Assembly (NCBI RefSeq): GCF_003722335.1
Contig: NZ_CP026100.1
Span: 1,772,001 to 1,836,000 of the forward strand
Direction: 5' to 3'
DNA from: Caulobacter flavus
GTDB taxonomy: Bacteria > Pseudomonadota > Alphaproteobacteria > Caulobacterales > Caulobacteraceae
DNA: 64,000 nt
A model generated the notes under the pieces. The model saw only the letters and a list, made by a program, of their open reading frames with translations, was not told where the DNA came from and did not search any database. Positions 8,014 through 16,872 of the stretch are shown one piece after another. The position numbers were made by a program, and so were the translations under genes. The first letter of the stretch is position 1; each line of letters opens with the position of its first letter.

Positions 8014-8015
8014 GT

Positions 8016-8276
8016 TCAGGCCGCGCTCATGGGATGGCGCTTGGCGGGCAGCACCTCGCCCACGCCAGGGTCGGTGGTGGAGCACTTGACGCCCCTGTCG
8101 GCCCACGCCTGCAGGTCCTCGACGGCGTAGACCACTCGGCCGCCGAGCTTGCGGTAGGCGGGGCCCGTGCCGAACGTCCGGTGTTTCTCCAGGGTGCGAT
8201 GGGAGAGGCCCAGGAAGGCGGCGGCCTGCTGGGTGCGGATGAAGCGCGGAGCGCCGGCGTGCGGCTGCGGGGACAT
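8016..8276 (-). CDS. AlpA/excisionase-like helix-turn-helix protein
   Basis: An 86-residue protein with a MerR/AlpA-type winged HTH: FIRTQQAAAFLGLSHRTLEK, then GPAYRKLGGRVVYAVEDLQAWA. Such proteins act as excisionases or activators in integrated elements. It is immediately upstream of repA (two bases between the stop and the repA start codon), so it may control replication genes. Start ATG at 8276. Confidence 0.75.
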   Translation of the reverse strand: MSPQPHAGAPRFIRTQQAAAFLGLSHRTLEKHRTFGTGPAYRKLGGRVVYAVEDLQAWADRGVKCSTTDPGVGEVLPAKRHPMSAA

Positions 8277-8411
8277 TGGCGGACTCCCAGGTCGGGCGGC
8301 GCGGGCCGGGATGGCCAGGCGCGGACCTGGGGAGGTTGGCGAAGGCTTCGCCTCTGCGGGGAGTGCGAAGGCGGGCGTGCGATTTTCGCACCCCTTTGGC
8401 AGGTCGGGCGA

Positions 8412-9123
8412 TCAGCCCAGGAGGGACTGGTATCCGCCCGCGACCATGCCCTGGGCGTCGCGCACCAGTCGCATCGTCGAGTCGCGCAAGGATGAGGTTT
8501 TCCAGGGACTGGCCGCCACTCGCGCGACGCCGAAGAGGCCGATGGCGATCTCTCGATAGGGCGCGCCACAGTGACGGCCGTCCCAAGCGCGCAGCATGGC
8601 CTTCAGGCGTCGGCGGCGCGGCATGGTGATGATGGTCTCGTCGGCGCTCTGGCCGTTGGCCTGGCGCCAAAGACGGGCGAGGGCCTCGAGACGCCGCGGC
8701 AGCTGATCATCTAGCGGAACCAGGGCGGCCAAGGCGCTTGCCGCATCGCATCCTTGGGCCAGGAGCGACAGGCGGATCTTGCCGCGCCCGCGCCCCCGGA
8801 CAAGGCGCTGGGCGGGCAGGTCGCCGGCCGTCAGTCGCGTTGGTCCCGCCAGGGGCGAAGGAACGAGCAGCAGGAGATCGGCATCAATGTCAGGGCGCCA
8901 CCAGACCTCGGCGCGGTCGGCCTCAAGCGAAGGATCGACGGGGAAATCGCAGCCCCCATCGCGAGGGCCAATCGCCCTCGTCCCTGGCCGGCGGTGCGGT
9001 CTGGAAGTCGCTTTGATAATCGGGATTGCGACGAAGATATTCCCAGGCCAAATCGGCGGCGGAAAGATCGTCCACGTAGTCGTAGGCTTCGGCTGATCGC
9101 CACCGAGACGCGTCTGGCGACAT
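8412..9123 (-). pseudogene. DUF6499-DUF2285 regulator interrupted by a one-base frameshift
   Basis: The 5' part from ATG 9123 (GGAG six bases upstream) gives MSPDASRWRSAEAYDYVDD and WEYLRRNPDYQSDF, the N-terminal domain of a common ICE regulator, then hits a stop soon after a GGGG run at 8940-8943. Dropping one base continues WGLRFPVDPSLEADRAEVWW and on into PRRRRLKAMLRAWDGRHCGA, then WKTSSLRDSTMRLVRDAQGM, the C-terminal DUF2285-type domain ending at 8412. The full product would be ~237 residues. This may be a real mutation, a sequencing error in the run, or slippage. Confidence 0.7.
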
Positions 9124-9229
9124 GAGATACTCCGACAAAGCTCACTTTAGATTGAGTGGGCGATTGTCTTTCCGTGCGTAGACGCCTGCGGAAGCGATCG
9201 CGTCGGAGGCGGGCGATGCCGCGTCGGCA

Positions 9230-9496
9230 TCACTTCGCGGGGGCAGATCCGATCAACTGGCGGTAGCCCGAAGCACTCATCCAGCGGGCGCGATCGAGAT
9301 GGACCTGGTGGATGCGCTTGGCGCGGACGGGATCCTTATCGACATCGAGGCCCAGAACGAACGACGCCGCCTCGCGCCAGTCGGCGTGGGCGGCGTCGGC
9401 GTCCAGCAAGCGCAGATAGGCCTGCAGATGGGCGCGATCGTAGTCGGTGACCTCGGGATCGCCGATGGGTTCGTCTCGTAGATCGCCGCTTCGCAT
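9230..9496 (-). CDS. Small conserved ICE protein (DUF2285-like)
   Basis: An 88-residue protein with TDYDRAHLQAYLRLLDADAA and RARWMSASGYRQLI, a family that recurs just upstream of the DUF6499/DUF2285 regulator in alphaproteobacterial ICEs. It is probably all-helical and soluble. Function unknown; possibly DNA-binding. Start ATG at 9496. Confidence 0.65.
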   Translation of the reverse strand: MRSGDLRDEPIGDPEVTDYDRAHLQAYLRLLDADAAHADWREAASFVLGLDVDKDPVRAKRIHQVHLDRARWMSASGYRQLIGSAPAK

Positions 9497-9598
9497 CGGG
9501 CCTCCCGCTCCCGGCCAGGCCTTCGACCATAGCGGGATTTCGGGGCGGAGGCATGGGCGCTGGGGGCATCGGGTGATGCGCTAGCGGCATCGCCCCCT

Positions 9599-9955
9599 CT
9601 AGGCAGGCGCGGCGCGTGACTTGGGATCGGGGGCGGGGGCTTGCTCCTTGGCGCGCTCGTCCTGGCGGCGGATCCAGACGAGCGGGCAGGTTTCCTCGCC
9701 CGCCATCAGCCGGGCATGGATGGGCTCGGGCCAGGTGGGGTCGTCGAGCTTGACGTTCAGGAGGGCGCCGCTGGCTGGATCGGTCGGACGCCAGGCCGCC
9801 CCGCACTCTGCCTCGCCGACGAAGGCGCGGAACACCGGCGCGCTGGCCGAAACCTTCTCGACGGCCGTCAGCCGCAGCGAGGCGTCGATCATCAGGGTGG
9901 AGAGGCGGCCGACGAAATCCTGGCCGTCGCGGCGGAACGTGCCGATGGTTGTCAT
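9599..9955 (-). CDS. DUF736 family protein (copy 1)
   Basis: A 118-residue protein. The N-terminus MTTIGTFRRDGQDFVGRLST and the later FRAFVGEAECGAAWRP and VKLDDPTWPEPIHARLM are the marks of DUF736, which is nearly always found in ICE and plasmid backbones. It is probably a small beta-rich protein of unknown function. Two more versions lie at 17390-17737 (intact) and 18028-18370 (decayed). Confidence 0.8.
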   Translation of the reverse strand: MTTIGTFRRDGQDFVGRLSTLMIDASLRLTAVEKVSASAPVFRAFVGEAECGAAWRPTDPASGALLNVKLDDPTWPEPIHARLMAGEETCPLVWIRRQDERAKEQAPAPDPKSRAAPA

Positions 9956-10380
9956 GGCGGATCCTTTGACAGGGATGCGGCGGCGCGTGCTGCGGCTTTG
10001 GGGGGCAAGCCTGACGCGCCGCCGCACGTCGCGTGTGCGACTGGCGCCGGGACAACGGGGGGACGGCCCGGCGGATCGCAGCCTGGTTCGGTCGATCCGC
10101 TCCCTCAAGACGTGCAAGGCGCCGATCGTGCAAAGACAGGCCGTGGCGTGGGCTGGCGAAGACCTTTTTCGCCTCGGTCCATAGGCGCCGCTACCGTGGA
10201 CGGGCGCGCGACGGTCCTGGCGTCGGCCGGGGCGGATACGCCACGCGACGGATCTTTGAAGACGATTGAGCCGGTTGCTCGGTTAGGGCCGCCGCCGCAA
10301 TCGGTGATCCGGATCGATGATCAGCGAGTGGACGTCGATGGTCCTAGTGGCTAGGGTTCGTGCAACTAGAGAGGGAAAGT
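9956..10380. other. Intergenic region with no supported gene
   Basis: 425 bases between the minus-strand DUF736 gene and the plus-strand cargo. It must contain both promoters. Open frames are present on both strands but none has a family match or a good ribosome site. It marks the junction between element backbone and the cargo at 10381-16279. Confidence 0.5.
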
Positions 10381-10497
10381 ATGGTTGGTCGCCGTCGACG
10401 TTCAGGGCCGCTGCTGAGCAAGTTCGCTATCGGCTGCCTGGTGTTTTCGGCGGTGATCTTCGCCTTGCTGATCGCCGGCATGATCCAGCGGGGCTAG
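10381..10497 (+). CDS. 38-residue single-pass membrane protein
   Basis: MVGRRRRSGPLLSKFAIGCL followed by VFSAVIFALLIAGMIQRG: a positively charged N-terminus and one hydrophobic helix. GAGAGGGA lies five bases upstream of the ATG, and the next gene starts three bases after the stop, so the two are probably one operon. No family recognised. Confidence 0.5.
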   Translation: MVGRRRRSGPLLSKFAIGCLVFSAVIFALLIAGMIQRG

Positions 10498-10500
10498 CCG

Positions 10501-10770
10501 ATGGCCGGCAACGGCGACGACTTTCCTGATCCGCTCGACGATCCGGAAAACTACGCGCTGATGGAGAAGCTCTTCGCCGTGGCCATGGGGACGGCTGACG
10601 AGGCGACGCAGCGTGATGCTGCGCCCTATGTCGCCTTCCTCAAAACCATCGCCGAGACGTTGATGGAGGCGACCGACGGCATGTCGACGAAAGACGCCAA
10701 GGCCTTTCTCGACCGCTGGGCCGAGGTCGTCATCGCACGTGATCGGGTCGGCGAGCCGAAAATCCAGTAG
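10501..10770 (+). CDS. Small acidic hypothetical protein
   Basis: An 89-residue acidic, helical protein (MAGNGDDFPDPLDDPENYAL...). No family recognised. It follows the 38-residue membrane protein by three bases and precedes the HNH gene on the same strand. Coding is supported by the codon pattern and the tight operon spacing. Confidence 0.55.
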   Translation: MAGNGDDFPDPLDDPENYALMEKLFAVAMGTADEATQRDAAPYVAFLKTIAETLMEATDGMSTKDAKAFLDRWAEVVIARDRVGEPKIQ

Positions 10771-10827
10771 CGGGCGCGGCAGAGCGGCCGGATCTGCGGT
10801 TCAAAAGGATGGAGCGAGCGTTAGAGC

Positions 10828-11904
10828 GTGATCGATCTGCAGGATATGCCCGACAATACGATCCTCGGTGAAGATGGTCGCATTCTTCTCTTGAGCTGCC
10901 GGCGCTTCGTCGACGAGGTCGTCCTGGGGGAAGCCTGTTTCGTCTGCGGCGCCTCGCCCCAGAGCAAGACCTTCAACGATGAGCACATCATCCCACGCTG
11001 GGTTTTGAAGCGCTATGGGCTCTACGACAAGGAAATCACCTTGCCGACCGGGGAGCGCCGACATTACCGCGGCTACCGTGTTCCCTGCTGCGTGGAGTGC
11101 AACAGCCTGCTGGGCGAGACGGTGGAGACACCGGTCTCGCAATTGCTGAAGGGCGACTTCGCCGAGGTGGCCGGCCGCCTCGACGAGGCTGGCCGGCGGC
11201 TGCTCTTCACCTGGCTGGCGCTCCTGTTCTTCAAGGTCCACCTGAAGGACCGCTCCGTCAGGCTGCACAAGGATCCGCGACAAGGCGATCTCGTGGTCGG
11301 GGACGCTTATGACTGGGGCGACATGCACCACCTGCATGCGCTGGCCCGCTCACCGTTCACGAAGGCCAGCCTGTTTCCCGAGGTGATCGGGTCTTTGCGG
11401 ATCTTCGAGGTGGCCCAAGCCCTGACCGGGGACGGCTGGGACTACCAGGATTTTACCTTTGATCAGACCCTGATCGTCCGGGTAGGCAAGGTCGGCATCG
11501 TGGCCACCTTGAACGATGGAACGGCGGCGGAATCTGTGTGGTCGGATCGCCTCGAATTGATAGATGGGCCGATCGCGGAGCTCCAGCTTCGTGAGATCGG
11601 CGCCATGTTCGCCTATGCGAACCGCAACCTGATCCGCAGGCCCCTGTTCTCGACGCTCGTCTACGACAAGAAATTCGTGATGATCGCCGCCCAGCGGCCG
11701 CCGCTCAGCATCAAGGACTTCGAACCCGAGGCGTTTGGTGCGGCGCTGCTATTCGCCGTCCAGAGCTTCGTCGACGCCAGGGCCATCGAGGTCGATGGCA
11801 CGCGCGATCCGGAGAAGGTCGCCCAAGCGATCTCGACGGGCATGGTCAGGTTCCTGACGGCGCAGGGGCAGTTTATCCGCCCGGCCCTTTTCCAAGAGGG
11901 GTAA
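10828..11904 (+). CDS. HNH-type endonuclease domain protein
   Basis: A 358-residue protein. Residues 37-40 (CFVC) and 92-96 (CVECN) form two Cys pairs around FNDEHIIPRWVLKRYG, the typical HNH/treble-clef layout with a zinc site and a catalytic His. The rest has no recognised domain. The GTG start is assumed; an ATG six codons later with AGGA close upstream is an alternative. It sits beside the AAA+/subtilase pair in what looks like an accessory cargo block, where such nucleases often serve defence. That role is inferred. Confidence 0.65.
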   Translation: MIDLQDMPDNTILGEDGRILLLSCRRFVDEVVLGEACFVCGASPQSKTFNDEHIIPRWVLKRYGLYDKEITLPTGERRHYRGYRVPCCVECNSLLGETVETPVSQLLKGDFAEVAGRLDEAGRRLLFTWLALLFFKVHLKDRSVRLHKDPRQGDLVVGDAYDWGDMHHLHALARSPFTKASLFPEVIGSLRIFEVAQALTGDGWDYQDFTFDQTLIVRVGKVGIVATLNDGTAAESVWSDRLELIDGPIAELQLREIGAMFAYANRNLIRRPLFSTLVYDKKFVMIAAQRPPLSIKDFEPEAFGAALLFAVQSFVDARAIEVDGTRDPEKVAQAISTGMVRFLTAQGQFIRPALFQEG

Positions 11905-12111
11905 GGGGCTCTTGGTCAGGTCGCCTCGTCGGCGACGCGCGAACAGCAAGGTCGCTGGGGCGCCGCGGCCGGCTAAGCCTGTTCAACTTCGCAGGCGGTA
12001 TCGAGCCCATGGTTTGCCGCTCGGCGGCGAGCCGCGCGTGCTCAGAGGGCGGCGTAGACAAGGCGTCGGCCGACAAGCGAGATGAGCAAATCTGCGACCT
12101 GGAGCGCGAGT

Positions 12112-12522
12112 ATGGAAAACCCCGTCAAGACGACCCTCGCCAAGCTGCGCCAGCTGGACGCTGCGGCGGCCGCTCGTGCGCTGCAGCAACTGGACGGGAT
12201 TTTCATCGAGACCGATGCCCGTGGCTTCCAGGTCCTGTGTGAAGGCAAGCTCGTATCGGGCCGCTTTCAGAACAACATCCGGATCGATCGGTCTACGCAC
12301 ACGCGCGGCGCTGGCATGACCCATGCCCATGTCCACGGCCGAAAGGGCGACGAATACGTCATCGTCAATCTCGACGGGTCGGGCAGCCACGGCACCAAGG
12401 GCAAGCTCCATCCCGCCGACGCCGAAAGGCTACGCGCCCAAGGCTTTACGATCAGGGACGACCTGATCGTGGAATGGATCGAAACGGGCTTTCTGTGGAG
12501 CGCACTGTTCGAGGGGCGGTAG
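12112..12522 (+). CDS. Conserved-looking hypothetical protein, His-rich centre
   Basis: A 136-residue soluble protein. The middle has THAHVHGRKGDEYVIVNLDG, a histidine cluster that could bind metal or form a nuclease site. The ATG at 12112 has GGAG seven bases upstream; an in-frame ATG at 12082 lacks a good site. It points toward the subtilase gene, which is on the opposite strand. No family recognised, and no function is claimed. Confidence 0.55.
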   Translation: MENPVKTTLAKLRQLDAAAAARALQQLDGIFIETDARGFQVLCEGKLVSGRFQNNIRIDRSTHTRGAGMTHAHVHGRKGDEYVIVNLDGSGSHGTKGKLHPADAERLRAQGFTIRDDLIVEWIETGFLWSALFEGR

Positions 12523-12577
12523 GGCAAGCCCTAGTCGGCGCTGAGGCCATCAGCGCCGAGCAACCAGCTTAGTGCAG

Positions 12578-15223
12578 TCAACCGATCAGGGTCTGCTGGG
12601 CGATGCGGATCTCCTTCTGGACCAGGACCTGGCTGGCCTCGGCATGGAGATCGACCTCGGCGCCGTCGGCTGAGATCGACAGCACCAGCGCATAGCGCCC
12701 GCGATCCGATTGCCGCTTTTGGCCCAGATGGCTCTTCCACCAGCCCGGCGCGGGATGCACGGCGACGGCGTCGTGGTTGACCAGGTCCTCGGCCTTGCCG
12801 CGCCAGATGTCGCAGTGGAGGGAGCCGGCCGACATGGCGTTGGGACCCAGCAGCCAGTTCTCGCCGGATTTGTCGCCGCCGCCCTCATCCTCCCCGGCGT
12901 CGTCCGCGCCGAGGAGCGCAAGAGCAGGATCGTCGATGACGCCCAAGTAGCTGTCCCAGTCCTCCTCGTCGGCGTCGACCTCGCCGTCGGCCTTCAGCCG
13001 GCTGAGCCTTGCATGGAAGGCCTCCTCGGTCTCGTTGCGCTTCTTCAGCGCGAACCGAAGGCCAAACGAGCGGTAGGTTTCAGGCCGCGTCGCTCCCTTG
13101 CCGGTCAGGTTAGGCTCGACGAAGTAGGACAGGGTCACGCGCATCATCACGGCCTTGTCGCCCAGCTTGGCCAGAGCCTCCTTGGGCCACGGCAGGTCGT
13201 AGAAATGAACCTCGTTGTAGACGGCCGTCGTCGTCCCGTCAGCGTAGGGTTGGATCTCGGCCTGGGCGATCATGGTGAAGTCGTTCTTGGCCGAGGCGAT
13301 CGCCAGGTCCAGTTGCGGCACGCCATACCCGACCTGCCGCAGGAGCCGGATCTTCTCGCCCTTGCCGCCGCCCTTCCATTTCTTGCCCCCACGGCTTGGC
13401 AGCAGCTTGTCGGCGATCGGCTTGGGCCAGCGCGCCGAATGCACCGTCAGGGCCCGGTAGGTCTCTGGCCAGTAGCCGGGCAGGGCGGCCTGGAGGCGGC
13501 CCATGAAGTGTCCTGCCATGCCGACCGCGGCGCTGGTGGCCCAGAAGGGGGCCAGGGGATTGGTCTCGACTTCCTTACCTGCCGACAGGAGCGACAGCGC
13601 CGGATGCCACTCGCATTCGCCCCGTTCGTCGACGGCCATGTTACCGGCCTCGAACAGCACCTCTGGCTTGATGGGCAGCAGGTCGGTGGGCAGGGTGTGG
13701 GAAGTGGTGCTGAATGGGCTGCGGTCGTTGGCCACGGCCAAGGGGGTCAGGCGCGCCGCCTCCGCGCCCAGCTCGGCCTTGGTCGTGTATCCGCCAATGG
13801 TCAGGGCGTTCCAGCTCTGGGCCGGATCGTTGATCGGCCCGCCGTCGAGCACCTCGACGGCTAGGCCGCCAGAGATGTTTCCAGCCGCCACCATGACCAC
13901 GCGTTTGGGTTTGTCGGCGGCCTTCAAGGCGAAGACGCCGTCCCCGGCCAGTTCGCCGGCGGCGATCTGGTCGAGGGCTCCGCTCCAGGAGCTGGGACGG
14001 CTGGCGTTGGTGTCGATCGCGCAACTGGCCAGGCAGAAGGACCGCTGGCGATTGGGGCGGGAGGTCTCGGCCAGCGATATGGCCGACTGGGTGACCATGC
14101 CGTAGCTGGCCGGCGGTGTCGGGGCAAAGCCGCGCGGGGGCAGGATCTTGATGGACTCGACGCTGTGGGTCAGCTCGACGAACCGCTGGTCGTTCATCGG
14201 GTGCTCGAGGTCCCCGTGGAGGGCCAGGCTGACCACCCCGGTTCCATGCCCATCGTTGCGCCAGTGATCGTGCGCGCCCCAGGCCTCGTCGACCGCTGTG
14301 GCCAGGATCAGGCCGTCGGTGAGAAGCGGGTGGGCGGCCGCCACGCCGGTGTCCATGACGCACACGGTCGGCGCGTCCGTGCGAGGCGGAATGATCCGTG
14401 CGGCCAGGTCGGAGACGAAATCGTGCTGGGTGACGCGTCCCTGGCCGAGGGACAGGAAGGGCTCGATGGTGCCGGCGCCTGGGCGCACCTCCTCGATCGC
14501 TCCCGCCGTCCGCGAGACGAAGTCCAGCGCCTGACGCGCGGTGGCATGGACGAACACTACCTGGGTGTCGGGAAACACCAGCTGCTCGGGGTGGACGTCG
14601 AGCCTTTGGGCCCGCGCCGAGGCGATCAGGCCGCGCGGCACTTCGCGGATATCGCGCACCCAAAGCTCCCACCAGCGTAAGGCCGGATCGTCGAAATTGG
14701 TCGAGGCGGGGAAGAGCTTGGTCCCGTTGGCCGCGTCGATGCGCTCGATCCGCTCGAACTGGGGCGCATGCTGGGGTCCCTGGCCATTGCGGTCGCCGCG
14801 TGAATAGGCCGTCAGGCGGCGGCTCAGATCCTGGCGGGCGTCGTCGGGGACGAAGACGATCGCTTCCTCGGCCCGATCGGGCCGCCGCAGCGAGGTCAAT
14901 ACGACCAGATCCTGGCCCTGCAACTCGAAAGGCACGGGGATCTTACTGGGGCCTTGTCTGTCGCTGGTGGGCGGCCGGGTTTCGACGGCGACCAGGACGC
15001 CCGGCTTGAGGCCGTGGATGGGCAAGCGCAGGTCCAGGTTCGCAGGCGGGATCTGCGGCAAGGCCTGAGCCAGTTGGCGCAGAAGGCCGGTCCCGTGCGC
15101 GACATAATCGTCGCGATAGGGCTTGCGCTTGATCGCCGGCTTGGGTGGCGCGTAAGAACCTGACGTGCGCACACGATCCAGCGACAGATGCTGTCTAGCG
15201 TCCTTGGGATCCTGCCCGGCCAT
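12578..15223 (-). CDS. Subtilisin-like serine protease (S8) partnered with an AAA+ ATPase
   Basis: An 881-residue intracellular-looking protease with no signal peptide. The S8 triad is complete: Asp291 in VCVMDTGVAAAHPLL, His326 in NDGHGTGVVSLALHG and Ser564 in FWATSAAVGMAGHF; the oxyanion Asn449 is in VAAGN. About 250 N-terminal residues precede the catalytic domain and ~300 follow, including an acidic stretch near 780. Start ATG 15223, 54 bases after the AAA+ gene stop, so the pair is one transcript. Such AAA+/subtilase pairs recur on mobile elements. A defence or regulated-proteolysis role is likely but inferred; the target is unknown. Confidence 0.85.
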   Translation of the reverse strand: MAGQDPKDARQHLSLDRVRTSGSYAPPKPAIKRKPYRDDYVAHGTGLLRQLAQALPQIPPANLDLRLPIHGLKPGVLVAVETRPPTSDRQGPSKIPVPFELQGQDLVVLTSLRRPDRAEEAIVFVPDDARQDLSRRLTAYSRGDRNGQGPQHAPQFERIERIDAANGTKLFPASTNFDDPALRWWELWVRDIREVPRGLIASARAQRLDVHPEQLVFPDTQVVFVHATARQALDFVSRTAGAIEEVRPGAGTIEPFLSLGQGRVTQHDFVSDLAARIIPPRTDAPTVCVMDTGVAAAHPLLTDGLILATAVDEAWGAHDHWRNDGHGTGVVSLALHGDLEHPMNDQRFVELTHSVESIKILPPRGFAPTPPASYGMVTQSAISLAETSRPNRQRSFCLASCAIDTNASRPSSWSGALDQIAAGELAGDGVFALKAADKPKRVVMVAAGNISGGLAVEVLDGGPINDPAQSWNALTIGGYTTKAELGAEAARLTPLAVANDRSPFSTTSHTLPTDLLPIKPEVLFEAGNMAVDERGECEWHPALSLLSAGKEVETNPLAPFWATSAAVGMAGHFMGRLQAALPGYWPETYRALTVHSARWPKPIADKLLPSRGGKKWKGGGKGEKIRLLRQVGYGVPQLDLAIASAKNDFTMIAQAEIQPYADGTTTAVYNEVHFYDLPWPKEALAKLGDKAVMMRVTLSYFVEPNLTGKGATRPETYRSFGLRFALKKRNETEEAFHARLSRLKADGEVDADEEDWDSYLGVIDDPALALLGADDAGEDEGGGDKSGENWLLGPNAMSAGSLHCDIWRGKAEDLVNHDAVAVHPAPGWWKSHLGQKRQSDRGRYALVLSISADGAEVDLHAEASQVLVQKEIRIAQQTLIG

Positions 15224-15277
15224 TGAACGTTCCGCGCGATTCGCAAAAAGCGATCATCGGCGGTTGTGAAGCTTGGC

Positions 15278-16279
15278 TCAAGTCGCGGGGTGGAAGCGCT
15301 CGCGGAAGGCTCGTCGGTCGCGCAACATCTTGGCCAGGTGGTCGGCGGCGATCTCCAGCCGGCCATCCAGGATCGCCTCGCGCACGGCCGAGTCCGTGGC
15401 CCGGACGATCTCGCCTTGGCTCAGCCCGCCCAGTTCCTCGCGCAGGCCCTTGATGGCCTTGGCCGCCAGCTTGAACTTGCCAAGGCGGGCCTTGAGGATG
15501 GCCACGCCCTCGTCGGCGCTGGGCAGGCCGTACTCGACGACCTCGTCGAAGCGCCGCGCCAGGGCGTGGTCGAGGATCTCGACGTGGTTGGTGGCGGCCA
15601 CCACGATGCTGTCGGTGCTGTTGGACTCCTCCATGAAGGACAGCACCGAATTGAGGATCCGGCGCATTTCCCCAACATCGTTGGGGTCGCCGCGGCGAGC
15701 CCCTACGGCGTCGAACTCGTCGAGCAGATAGACCCCGCGCACGGCCGCGACCTGGTCGAACACCAGACGCAGCTTGCTCGCGGTCTCGCCCATGTAGCGG
15801 GAGAACACGCTTTCGAGCTTGATGGTGAAGAGCGGCAGCCGCAGTTCCGCCGCCAGCGCCGCGGCGGTCATGGTCTTGCCCGTGCCTGGCGGGCCGATCA
15901 GCAAAAGATGGGTCGCGGGGGTCTGGCCATGTTCGCGCAATGTCGCGCGCGCTTCCTGCTGGCGCACGACGCGGGCCAGTTTGTCGGCGGTGGCCGGCGC
16001 CAGAACCATGCCCGACAGCTTGGTCTTGGGGTAGCTGCTCTCGACGATGCTCTGCAGCTCGCCGCGCGGGCGCGCCAAGGGGATCGGCGAGGCGGCTGGG
16101 ACGGGCGGTCCCCGACGCGCGTCACGGACCCGTTGCACCGCCTGCTTCAGGGCGGCGGCGTCATCGGCGTGACCGGCGCGCGCCTCGGTCGCTGCGATCG
16201 ACAGGGCGATGGACAGCAGGCGCTCTTCATCGCCTTCGGCATGCGACTCCAGGAGCGCGAGAATGTGCCGAACAGTCAT
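15278..16279 (-). CDS. AAA+ ATPase (FtsH/spastin-like clade) of the subtilase pair
   Basis: A 333-residue ATPase. Walker A GPPGTGKT is at 129-136, Walker B VYLLDEFD at 183-190, sensor-1 Asn in VAATN at 227-231, and the arginine finger in ARRFDEVVEYG at ~241. The N-terminal ~80 residues are helical and could bind the partner or substrate. There is no membrane segment or protease domain, so proteolysis is probably provided in trans by the subtilase downstream. ATP-driven remodelling could feed or unlock that protease. Confidence 0.85.
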   Translation of the reverse strand: MTVRHILALLESHAEGDEERLLSIALSIAATEARAGHADDAAALKQAVQRVRDARRGPPVPAASPIPLARPRGELQSIVESSYPKTKLSGMVLAPATADKLARVVRQQEARATLREHGQTPATHLLLIGPPGTGKTMTAAALAAELRLPLFTIKLESVFSRYMGETASKLRLVFDQVAAVRGVYLLDEFDAVGARRGDPNDVGEMRRILNSVLSFMEESNSTDSIVVAATNHVEILDHALARRFDEVVEYGLPSADEGVAILKARLGKFKLAAKAIKGLREELGGLSQGEIVRATDSAVREAILDGRLEIAADHLAKMLRDRRAFRERFHPAT

Positions 16280-16514
16280 CGGAGCGCCCCCTTTCTCGGA
16301 TGTGACGCAAGCATAGCGCGAGTCGTAGTTAACATCGGGTGTGCGAATTCAGGCGCGTGGCTTTAGCCGAAAACATGACCCTGGACACATGGATAATCCA
16401 GCGCTGCGACAATAACGGTCAGGAGCGCGCCTCGTATCCGTCGTGACGGCCTTGCGTAGCAACGGCATTTCCGACGGCGCGGTGCTGCCCTGGGCAGGCA
16501 AGGCTAGGGGGCCG
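16280..16514. other. Intergenic region, no supported gene
   Basis: About 235 bases upstream of the minus-strand AAA+ gene. It should hold that gene's promoter. Nothing else could be supported. Confidence 0.4.
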
Positions 16515-16515
16515 T

Positions 16516-16547
16516 CTGCGGCCGGTCCGGAGCTGGACCGGCCGCAG
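16516..16547. terminator. Strong GC hairpin after the 51-residue gene
   Basis: A perfect 13-bp stem (CTGCGGCCGGTCC/GGACCGGCCGCAG) with a 6-base loop, just beyond the stop of the minus-strand gene at 16555. It lacks a T run, so it may terminate only weakly or act as a 3' stabiliser. Confidence 0.5.
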
Positions 16548-16554
16548 ATCCCGG

Positions 16555-16710
16555 TCAGACCGGCTCGGCGTCGCAGATGGGATAAGTCCCCATGGCGTGT
16601 CGCATGGCGTCGAGCAGGGTCTGCTCGGTCGTGACGCTGACGACGACCTCACGGATGACGATGACCCCGCCGCCGTGGGCGTGGTCTTGGACGGTAAGTT
16701 TTACAGGCAT
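16555..16710 (-). CDS. 51-residue hypothetical protein
   Basis: MPVKLTVQDHAHGGGVIVIR, then EVVVSVTTEQTLLDAMRHAM and GTYPICDAEPV. It reads as two beta strands followed by a helix. TGGAG sits nine bases upstream of the ATG, and a strong hairpin follows the stop, which supports a real transcription unit. No family is recognised with certainty. Confidence 0.5.
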   Translation of the reverse strand: MPVKLTVQDHAHGGGVIVIREVVVSVTTEQTLLDAMRHAMGTYPICDAEPV

Positions 16711-16872
16711 GGAACTACTCCAGTTAAAGCCCCGCCCAACGGGACGGGGACATACTATTTAGGCTCCGAGCCCCAAAAGCGGCCGATAGGGACCGCGGCG
16801 ACCAACAGGGGCGGCCGTCGCGCTGTCGCCGGCGAAGACGGCGACCCGGGAAAACGGTGAGTTGGCGCGTCT

